DNA from: Allokutzneria sp. A3M-2-11 16 | GTDB taxonomy: Bacteria; Actinomycetota; Actinomycetes; Mycobacteriales; Pseudonocardiaceae | Direction: 5' to 3' | NCBI RefSeq assembly: GCF_024213555.1 | Contig: NZ_JANAVO010000001.1 | Location: forward strand, 2,914,001 to 2,978,000 | DNA length: 64,000 nt | In this document: positions 58,094-64,000 of the stretch, piece by piece | Layout of the letters: every line of letters starts with the position of its first letter | Position numbering within the stretch: position 1 is the stretch's first letter | Notes under the pieces: model-generated | Databases searched by the model: none | The model's input: the letters and a program-made list of their open reading frames with translations, nothing else | Told to the model about the DNA's origin: nothing | Program-made: the position numbers and the translations under genes

Positions 58094-58231
58094 GGGTTGG
58101 AGCGTCTTCAAGACCACCGAACCCCCGTTCCAGCGGTCGTCAACCGCGGCGAACCTCGTGCAGTGCCGGGGGTTGGTGGCGGTTGACGACGGTTGTGGCG
58201 GGGGTTGGGGGTACTTGAAGACCCCCACACC
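58094..58231. repeat. Family B hairpin element, copy 4
   Basis: Outer arms GTCTTCAAG (58104-58112) and CTTGAAGAC (58214-58222). The inner stem GTCGTCAACCGC (58136-58147) pairs exactly with GCGGTTGACGAC (58179-58190), with a further CGAACC / GGTTGG pair inside. Core length is 119 nt. Here it lies between two genes on the same strand. Confidence 0.9.
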
Positions 58232-58302
58232 ACTGGGGCTCAGGATGGGAACAGCCACCGCGTTGTGGGGGTGGCGGGTGACAACGCGGGTCACAATGAG
58301 GT

Positions 58303-59802
58303 GTGTCCACCCTCAGTGAACTGCTCGCCGAGCACACTCGCCTGCCCGGTACCGCTGTCGACCACCTCCAGCTCGTCGTGGCGGAGTGGCAGCTGCTCTC
58401 CGATCTTTCGTTCGCGGACTTCCTCATGTGGGTTCCTGTCGAGGAGAGCGAGGAAGGCGGCGGGGACGAGCGATTTCTGTGCGTGGCGCAGGCCCGGCCC
58501 ACCACCGCGCCGACCGCGCACCCCGAGGACATGGTGGGCTCGGTGGTCACCGCGGCGGAGCACCCGCAGCTGCGACGTGCCATGGCCGAGGGCCGGATCT
58601 GTCGCGAGGAGGACCCGCGCTGGCACCTCGGAGTGCCGGTGCGCCGCGAGACCATCCCGGTGCTCATCGACCGGTCCTGCGTGGCGGTGCTGAGCCGGGA
58701 CATCAACCTGGCCGTTCCCCGCGTGCCGAGTCCGCTGGAGATCGCCTACCTCGGCAGCGCCGCCGACCTGTGCCAGATGATCGCCGACGGCACCTTCCCC
58801 GCGCCGGAGCCGACACCGGGAGCGCACACCAGCCCGCGCGTCGGCGACGGGTTCATCCGCCTCGACCCGGCGGGCGCGGTCGTCTTCGCCAGCCCGAACG
58901 CGCTGTCCGCCTACCACCGCATGGGCCACGCCTCGGATCTCGTCGGGGTGCACCTGGCCCCGCTGACGCGCTCGCTGATCTCCGATCCGTTCGACGCGAC
59001 CGAGGTCGTGCAGCGCGTCCGCTCAGCGCTCGACGGCAAGCCGAGCATGCGGGTGGAGGCCGAGGCGCGCGGAGCCATGGTGCTCTTCCGCGCGCTGCCG
59101 CTGCGCCCGCGCGGCCAGTCCGCGGGCGCGCTCGTGCTGGTTCGCGACATCACCGAGGTGCGGCGCCGGGACCGCGCGCTGATGTCCAAGGACGCGACCA
59201 TCCGCGAAATCCATCACCGCGTGAAGAACAACCTGCAGACCGTCGCGGCGTTGCTGCGCCTGCAGGCGCGCCGGACCGGAAATGACGAGGCCCGCCAGGT
59301 CCTTGAGGAGTCCGTGCGCCGGGTGACCTCGATCGCGCTGGTGCACGAGACGCTGTCCATGTCGGCCGACGAGCGGGTCAGCCTGGACGACGTCGTCGAC
59401 CAGGTGATCCCGATGATGAGCGATGTCGCGACCACCGAGACCCGGGTCGCCGTGCGCCGCGAGGGCAAGTTCGGGGTCGTCCCGGCGGAACTGGCCACGC
59501 CGCTGGTGATGGTGCTGACCGAGCTGGTGCAGAACGCCTTCGAGCACGCTTTCGAGCCTGGTCAGCGCGGGGACGTGCTGGTCACCGCGGAGCGCTCGTC
59601 GAAGTGGCTGGACGTGGTCGTCTACGACGATGGACGGGGCCTGCCGCCGGGGTTCTCGCTGGAGCGGACCAAATCGCTGGGCCTGCAGATCGTGCGGACG
59701 CTGGTGGAGTCGGAACTGCGCGGTTCGCTCAGCCTGCGCAGGCGCACCTCGGCACCGGGCACCGAAGCCGTGCTTCGGGTACCGCTGAAACGGCGACGTT
59801 AG
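58303..59802 (+). CDS. pdtaS: Sensor histidine kinase PdtaS
   Basis: A 499-residue soluble kinase. It has an N-terminal GAF domain (TAVDHLQLVVAEWQLLSDLS), a PAS domain (residues about 180-290), then a HisKA_2 region with EIHHRVKNNLQTVAALLRLQ (His304/His305) and an ATPase domain (ELVQNAFEHAF, YDDGRGLPPGF). PdtaS phosphorylates the RNA-binding antiterminator PdtaR, which is not in this window. GTG 58303 is the start. It corresponds to Rv3220c and is convergent with whiB1. Confidence 0.95.
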   Translation: MSTLSELLAEHTRLPGTAVDHLQLVVAEWQLLSDLSFADFLMWVPVEESEEGGGDERFLCVAQARPTTAPTAHPEDMVGSVVTAAEHPQLRRAMAEGRICREEDPRWHLGVPVRRETIPVLIDRSCVAVLSRDINLAVPRVPSPLEIAYLGSAADLCQMIADGTFPAPEPTPGAHTSPRVGDGFIRLDPAGAVVFASPNALSAYHRMGHASDLVGVHLAPLTRSLISDPFDATEVVQRVRSALDGKPSMRVEAEARGAMVLFRALPLRPRGQSAGALVLVRDITEVRRRDRALMSKDATIREIHHRVKNNLQTVAALLRLQARRTGNDEARQVLEESVRRVTSIALVHETLSMSADERVSLDDVVDQVIPMMSDVATTETRVAVRREGKFGVVPAELATPLVMVLTELVQNAFEHAFEPGQRGDVLVTAERSSKWLDVVVYDDGRGLPPGFSLERTKSLGLQIVRTLVESELRGSLSLRRRTSAPGTEAVLRVPLKRRR

Positions 59803-59859
59803 TCGTATACGTGAATGCACACGTAATAATTGGTGAACCGGAGATTGCTCCGGACATAA

Positions 59860-59899
59860 CTGAGGGCCGACACCATTGTGGACGGGTGTCGGCCCTCAG
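59860..59899. terminator. Two-way terminator between pdtaS and whiB1
   Basis: A perfect 15-bp stem (CTGAGGGCCGACACC / GGTGTCGGCCCTCAG) around ATTGTGGACG, with A/T-rich flanks on both sides. It lies between convergent genes. Confidence 0.92.
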
Positions 59900-59928
59900 A
59901 AATATATGTGGGGGTGTGCAGCCTGCAA

Positions 59929-60183
59929 TCAGGCACCGCTCCGGGCCCGGGTGCGAGCGTTGCGGCGCTTCAGCGCACGACGCTCGTCTTCGCTCATTCC
60001 GCCCCAGACGCCGGCGTCCTGGCCGCTTTCGAGTGCCCAGGTCAGGCAGTCGGAGATCACGGGGCAGCGACGGCACACGGCCTTCGCCTCGGCGATCTGC
60101 AGCAGCGCAGGCCCACTGTTCCCGACCGGGAAGAACGTCTCCGGGTCTTCGTCGCGGCAGGCCGCGCGGTGGCGCCAGTCCAT
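59929..60183 (-). CDS. whiB1: WhiB1 iron-sulfur regulator
   Basis: An 84-residue WhiB protein, the same length as M. tuberculosis WhiB1. Cluster ligands are Cys9, Cys37, Cys40 and Cys46. It has the GVWGGMSEDERRALKRRNAR turn and basic tail. In mycobacteria WhiB1 binds the main sigma factor and its cluster reacts with nitric oxide. ATG 60183 has GCGAGGAGC upstream and gives MDWRHRAACRDEDPE; the frame is open to 60285 but that adds no family sequence. It corresponds to Rv3219. Confidence 0.97.
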   Translation of the reverse strand: MDWRHRAACRDEDPETFFPVGNSGPALLQIAEAKAVCRRCPVISDCLTWALESGQDAGVWGGMSEDERRALKRRNARTRARSGA

Positions 60184-60208
60184 TGTTCCTAGCTCCTCGC
60201 CAGGCGCG

Positions 60209-60285
60209 ATAATCACGCCAGTTGTGGGGTTGGGGTGTCGTTCGTGGGTGCTTGTGAATGCTTTCACGAACTCCGGCGATGTCAA
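60209..60285 (-). promoter_or_regulatory. whiB1 promoter region with CRP-type site
   Basis: TGTGA-ATGCTT-TCACG at 60253-60268 matches the CRP consensus TGTGA-N6-TCACA at nine of ten positions. On the minus strand a GATTAT hexamer at 60214-60209 could be the -10, which would put the site centre about 58 bp upstream of the start, the position reported for the activating CRP site of M. tuberculosis whiB1. A TTGACA at 60285-60280 is an alternative -35 for a second, overlapping promoter. The rest of 60286-60419 shows no clear signal. Confidence 0.6.
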
Positions 60286-60419
60286 GAGGTCCGAACCAAA
60301 TCGGTGAGGGAACTCACCACATGGGGGGACCGGACTGACCTGCGGTTTCAGGCCGTAACCGGACCTTCGAAAATCTTGCCTCGCGATGGTGTGCCGATCG
60401 CTGTGCCACCGCCGAAGGG

Positions 60420-61340
60420 TTACACCGCCACCTGCAGTGCGCCGGGCACCGAAGTGAAGCGCACCTCGGTCCGTTCGCCGAGCAGGTCACCATCAACCTG
60501 CAACTTTACCGGATTCTCGCACGTGACGCGCGCCCATTCAATGTCGTCTTCTCGGAGGAGGTGTACACCGCGAGGGTCGGGAGCGCTCCGGGTTGCCTGG
60601 GCGAGGTGTTTTACCACCGTGAGTGTACGAACGTTACTCAGAGCGAACACGCCGAGCCCGGAGTCGAGTGAACACTCCGGATTGAGCCGAAGTGGGCGGG
60701 TCCCGTAGTAGGTCCAGGGGTCGGTGTTGGACACCAGGGCGATGTACTGCCCGGGGATCGGGTCCCGGCCGGGCAGGTGCACGGTCAGCTGCGGCTCCTC
60801 GCGGCGCAGCCGCAGGTACCGGGAGACGGCGACCTTCGCGTAGAGGAGCGGGGTCGCCTCCTTGCGCTTGACCCGGCGCTGCTCGACCCCGGCCACCACG
60901 TCGCCGTCGTAGCCGAGGCCCGCGTTGAAGGTGAACCAGCGGTCGTCGGCGCGGCCCAGCCCGACCCGCCTGCTGCTGCCCGACTCGATGGCGTTGAGCA
61001 GCTTGTGCGTGGCCTCCAGCGGGTCCAGCGGGATGCCGAGCGCACCCGCGAAGACGTTGGCGGAGCCGCCGGGCACCACGCCCAGCATCGGGGCGTCCGG
61101 GCGCACGCCGTCGGCGAGCAGGCCGTTGACCACCTCGTTGACCGTGCCGTCCCCACCGTGCGCGACCACCAGGTCGAAGCCGTCGGCGACGGCCTGCCGG
61201 GCGGCGTCGGCCGCGTGGCCCCGGTACTGGGTCTCCACCAGGTCCAGCTTGGTGTCGCTGGCCAGGGCGTGGGCGATCACGTCGCGGCCCGCCGGGGTGG
61301 TGGAGGTGGCCTGGGGGTTCACCACGAGAAGGGCACGCAC
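60420..61340 (-). CDS. Diacylglycerol kinase-like lipid kinase
   Basis: A 306-residue protein of the DAGK catalytic fold. The N-terminal RALLVVNPQATSTTPAG is followed by the nucleotide motif VVAHGGDGTVNEVVNGLLAD near residue 60 and GVVPGGSANVFAGALGIP. The C-terminal beta sandwich (QVDGDLLGERTEVRF) is complete. It phosphorylates a lipid alcohol such as diacylglycerol or sphingosine-like lipid; the exact substrate is not readable. GTG 61340 begins the conserved strand. It corresponds by position to Rv3218. Confidence 0.9.
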   Translation of the reverse strand: MRALLVVNPQATSTTPAGRDVIAHALASDTKLDLVETQYRGHAADAARQAVADGFDLVVAHGGDGTVNEVVNGLLADGVRPDAPMLGVVPGGSANVFAGALGIPLDPLEATHKLLNAIESGSSRRVGLGRADDRWFTFNAGLGYDGDVVAGVEQRRVKRKEATPLLYAKVAVSRYLRLRREEPQLTVHLPGRDPIPGQYIALVSNTDPWTYYGTRPLRLNPECSLDSGLGVFALSNVRTLTVVKHLAQATRSAPDPRGVHLLREDDIEWARVTCENPVKLQVDGDLLGERTEVRFTSVPGALQVAV

Positions 61341-61485
61341 CCCAGCAGCGTATGACAGCGCGTGACCAGCTGCGCGGCGCGAGCGCTCGGGTTAGACGGA
61401 CCTCACTCTCGAACGGGTGACGCACGCCCTACCGGGGCGGGGCCCGGTCATCTCCGCCGAACGCGTGCCCTGCCGTAGCTGGGGT

Positions 61486-61604
61486 GTCTTCAAGTACGCA
61501 CAACCCCCGCCAGGAACATCGCAAACCGCCCCCTACCTCCACGGCGGCTCCGGGTTCGTGGCGGTTTGCGGTGATCAACGGCGGGGTTGGGTGGTCTTGA
61601 AGAC
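61486..61604. repeat. Family B hairpin element, copy 5
   Basis: Outer arms GTCTTCAAG (61486-61494) and CTTGAAGAC (61596-61604), exactly 119 nt apart end to end. The inner stem CATCGCAAACCGCC (61517-61530) pairs with 61560-61573 with one G-T pair. This copy is between divergent genes, in the 329-bp gap 61341-61669 that otherwise holds no gene I can see. Confidence 0.9.
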
Positions 61605-61669
61605 GGTGGAACTCCGTGGGTGATGTGAGGCGGTCGGGGGCGTGCGGGGCTGGACTAGTATCGCTGCTC

Positions 61670-62083
61670 GTGACCAGTCGCAACGCCCCGACCGCCGTCC
61701 GCGCCGCGGGTGCGCTCGTCGCACTCCAGGGCCTCGCCGGTGTCGTGTTCGTGGTCGCGCTCGTGGTGCGCGCCCTCACCGGGGCGCCCGAGCCCGGCAA
61801 GGTCTTCGGTGAGGCCGTCTACTTCGCGGTGCTGACCGCGGGGGTTGCCGCCACCGCCGTTGGGCTGCTGCGCGCCAAGCGGTGGGCGCGCACGCCGGCC
61901 GTAGTGATCGAACTGCTGCTGCTCGGCGTCGCCTGGTACGCCTTCGGCCCCTCCCACCAGTACGTCTACGGCGCGCTCGTGGCGATCTACTGCGCGTCCC
62001 CGTTGGTCCTGCTCTTCACCGCTCCAGCGAAGGACTGGGCGATGGGCGTCGGCGAGTACTCCGACGCGGGCGCCGACGACTGA
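61670..62083 (+). CDS. Small integral membrane protein (Rv3217c-like)
   Basis: A 137-residue protein with four hydrophobic segments, at about 10-32, 47-67, 77-93 and 98-117. Between the second and third is a basic loop (LRAKRWART), which should face the cytoplasm. The C-terminal tail is acidic (EYSDAGADD). GTG 61670 is the start. It is the last gene of the block shared with M. tuberculosis. The function is unknown. Confidence 0.8.
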   Translation: MTSRNAPTAVRAAGALVALQGLAGVVFVVALVVRALTGAPEPGKVFGEAVYFAVLTAGVAATAVGLLRAKRWARTPAVVIELLLLGVAWYAFGPSHQYVYGALVAIYCASPLVLLFTAPAKDWAMGVGEYSDAGADD

Positions 62084-62655
62084 CGCCGTTTCGGCAGCGA
62101 CGTGATGCCGACTCCGGCGATCACGAGCAGCGAGAACGGCGCGACCGCCGTGGCGTCGTACTCGCGCAGCAGCTAGCCCCAGACGATGAAGCGGAGCACG
62201 TCCGGCGGCCGCGCCCTGCGGGTGATGACGTTCGACAGGCCCCAGCACGCGGCCGAGCCGATCACCAGCAGGAATGCCGACAGCGGGCTGGACGCGCCGT
62301 ACTCGACCGCGACCAGCGCTATCCCGGCGAAGGCCACCGCCATGCCGACGAGCCGGGTCCGGCCGGGGCGTTCGCGCAGCAGCAGGGCCGCGAAGAGCGC
62401 GGTGAACAGCGCTTGGCTCTGCACCACCAGAGAGGACAGACCCGCGGGCATCCCCGCCTTCATACCGACGAAGAGCAGCGCGAACTTGGCGACGCCGAGC
62501 ACCAGGCCGACGCCGAGCACCCAGCGCCAGGCGACGCGCGGCGCACCGATGAACAGGATCGCCGGGACCGCGGCGGCGAGGAAGCGCAGCGCGGAGAACA
62601 GCAGCGGCGGGAACTCGCCGAGGCCGATCTCGATCACGACGAAGTTGACGCCCCA
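62084..62655 (-). pseudogene. Decayed EamA/DMT transporter
   Basis: The translation has WGVNFVVIEIGLGEFPPLLF and SSLVVQSQALFTALFAALLL, about five or six helices of an EamA-family exporter. The first helix and start codon are missing: the frame begins exactly where the divergent lysR start lies. Near the other end a TAG at 62173-62175 interrupts the frame, after which LLREYDATAVAPFSLL, a piece of the second EamA repeat, continues in frame. Most of the second repeat has been deleted between IVWG and LLREY. It cannot make a working transporter. Confidence 0.85.
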
Positions 62656-63247
62656 TGATTGATCTGGGTCGGCTCCGCGCGCGGCACGCCGTCGCGCGCC
62701 ACGGTTCGATCGGGGCGGCGGCCTCGGCGCTCGGCTACACGCCGTCCGCGATCTCCCAGCAGCTCGCGAAGCTGGAACGGGAGACGAGGACTGCGCTGCT
62801 GGAGCGACGCGGCGCTGCTGCTCGCCGAGACCGCCGGGCAGGTGCTCGACCTGGTCGAGCAGGCCGAGATAACCCTTGAAGCGCAACGGGGAACGCCCGT
62901 CGGCCGGTTCTCCGTCGCCGCCTTCGCGACCGTCGCGCGGGGAGATCGACCTCGCGGTGGTGCACGACTGGCAGAACACGCCGCTGGCGGTGCCGGACGG
63001 GCTGTCGAGGGCTCGGATCGGCGAGGACGCGGCGGATGTCCTTCTGCCACAAGGACATCCGCTTGCCGAGCGGGATGTGCTGGTGCCGGGGGACCTCGCC
63101 AACCAGCGGTGGATCTGCCAGGAGGCCGGGGCGATCTGCCACGACTGGCTGGTCCGCACACTGCGGGACGCGCAGGTCGAGCCGGACGTCGCCCACGTGG
63201 CGCTGCGGGCGCACTGGGACGGCCGCGACAGCGCTGACGGGGAGTAG
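62655..63247 (+). pseudogene. Decayed LysR-family regulator
   Basis: The first 55 residues are a good LysR helix-turn-helix (ARHGSIGAAASALGYTPSAI then SQQLAKLERETRTALLERRG). The frame then shifts: LLLAETAGQVLDLVEQAEIT and GRFSVAAFATVARG are in a second frame, and the co-inducer domain (EIDLAVVHDWQNTPLAVPDG, DVLLPQGHPLAERDVLVPGD) is in a third, with a deletion in between and a lost C-terminus. It would have controlled the adjoining EamA gene. It appears to be one event series, since both genes of the pair are broken. Confidence 0.85.
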
Positions 63248-63373
63248 TCCCGCGTCGCACGTCCGTGGCGTCGCGGTAGCTCGCACCGGTGGTTCGCGGG
63301 CGCGATCGGCATGTCGATCAGGGGTCGCGGCCAGCCCTGCTCAGTCAGCCCGACGAGCAGAGAGGTGGACGCG

Positions 63374-64000
63374 GTGATCACTCAGGAAATGGTCCAGCAG
63401 TTGTTCGGCGACGAGGTCTACGACCGGCACGGCGACAAGATCGGCAAGGTCGGGCAGGTCTACCTGGACGACCAGACGGGCCAGCCCGTGTGGGTCACGG
63501 TGCGCACCGGCCTGTTCGGCATGAAGGAGAGCTTCGTCCCGCTCAACCAGGCGCACGTCGACGGCGACGCGGTGCACGTCCACGTCAGCAAGGACCAGGT
63601 CAAGGACGCGCCGAGGATGGACGTCGACGGCGGGCACATGTCCAGGGCGGAAGAGCGGCAGCTCTACAGCTACTACGGCATCGAGTACGCCGCCCTTCCC
63701 GGTCAACGCCAGAGCGAGCGCGGCGGACAGCGGCCCGCGCGTGACGACGCGACCGAGATGACGCGCTCCGAGGAGCGGTTGAGGGTCGGCACCGAGCAGG
63801 TGGAGACGGGCAAGGTCCGGCTGCGCAAGCACGTCGTGACGGAACAGCAGCAGGTGTCGGTTCCGGTGCGGCACGAAGAGGTCCGGCTCGAACGGGAGCC
63901 GATCGCCGAAGGTGCCGCGCGGGGCACCGAGCGGATCGGCGAAGCGGAGCAGGAGGTGACCCTGCACGCGGAGAAGCCGGTGGTGAGCAAGGAAACCGTG
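63374..64000 (+). CDS. PRC-barrel/DUF2382 stress protein, N-terminal part
   Basis: The frame is open for 209 codons to the window end. Residues 5-75 are a PRC-barrel (LFGDEVYDRHGDKIGKVGQV, VTVRTGLFGMKESFVPL). From about residue 125 a DUF2382 domain starts (RSEERLRVGTEQVETGKVRL, RKHVVTEQQQVSVPVRHEEV). This pair occurs in bacteria as a general stress or envelope-related protein of unknown action. GTG 63374 has AGAGGTGG upstream. The gap 63248-63373 before it shows nothing I can name. Confidence 0.87.
   Translation, partial: MITQEMVQQLFGDEVYDRHGDKIGKVGQVYLDDQTGQPVWVTVRTGLFGMKESFVPLNQAHVDGDAVHVHVSKDQVKDAPRMDVDGGHMSRAEERQLYSYYGIEYAALPGQRQSERGGQRPARDDATEMTRSEERLRVGTEQVETGKVRLRKHVVTEQQQVSVPVRHEEVRLEREPIAEGAARGTERIGEAEQEVTLHAEKPVVSKETV

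Noticed and set aside
60235-60708. A 157-codon plus-strand frame over the whiB1 promoter and the lipid kinase 3' end
   Set aside because: It is antisense to a clear kinase gene, has no ribosome site, and covers regulatory sequence.
63248-63381. A short minus-strand frame reading LVGLTEQGWPRPLIDMPIAP
   Set aside because: It is protein-like by eye but has no start signal or family match, and it runs into the decayed lysR region; not enough to call a gene.

Overview
The window is GC-rich chromosomal DNA from a mycolata-related or Pseudonocardiales-type actinobacterium. The evidence is two WhiB-family regulators, an MtrA-MtrB-LpqB operon, coenzyme F420 genes, a SigH/RshA pair, a 24-codon bL37 gene, many GTG starts and many 4-bp stop/start overlaps (GTGA or ATGA). 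From about 4.5 kb to 62 kb the gene order follows the Mycobacterium tuberculosis block Rv3265c to Rv3217c (inverted here), as I recall that map. A few genes are inserted: a stand-alone biotin carboxylase, two aldo/keto reductases, a GlmL-like protein, a large membrane hydrolase and pruA. I see no rRNA, tRNA, CRISPR array or transposase.

Layout: 0-7 kb holds cell-surface sugar genes (five glycosyltransferases including a WbbL-type rhamnosyltransferase, then a mannose-1-phosphate guanylyltransferase). 7-13 kb holds a secreted PLD protein, a DNA glycosylase, and a Nudix-fbiB-fbiA run plus an M50 peptidase on the minus strand. 13-22 kb starts with whiB2, a giant membrane glycosyltransferase and the phosphomannomutase / Trm112 / SIS / manA operon, which with the guanylyltransferase supplies GDP-mannose. 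22-34 kb holds transporters, the biotin carboxylase, the reductases, GlmL, the membrane hydrolase and ahcY. 34-45 kb is tmk, mtrA-mtrB-lpqB, comF, hpf and secA. 45-56 kb is mixed housekeeping (WS/DGAT acyltransferase, pruA, rsgA-aroA, SRAP). 56-62 kb is the stress-regulatory cluster sigH-rshA, bL37, a biotinylated peptide, pdtaS, whiB1 and a lipid kinase-like gene. The last 2 kb holds a decayed EamA transporter/LysR pair and the start of a PRC-barrel protein.

The most unusual content is between genes. Four families of dispersed palindromic elements recur: A (TGAACG...CGTTCA modules), B (five copies of a roughly 119-bp two-tier hairpin with constant ends and covarying inner stems), C (two 63-bp copies) and D (one copy here). 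Most sit between convergent genes, where they probably work as two-way terminators. A separate 13-bp palindrome, GTCCACNNTGGAC-like, recurs mostly inside genes.

Clear regulatory signals are a SigR/SigH-type autoregulatory promoter placed so that it could produce a longer sigma isoform, a CRP-type site upstream of whiB1, and a strong promoter with tandem 14-bp repeats upstream of whiB2. All assignments come from reading the sequence; no database search was run.
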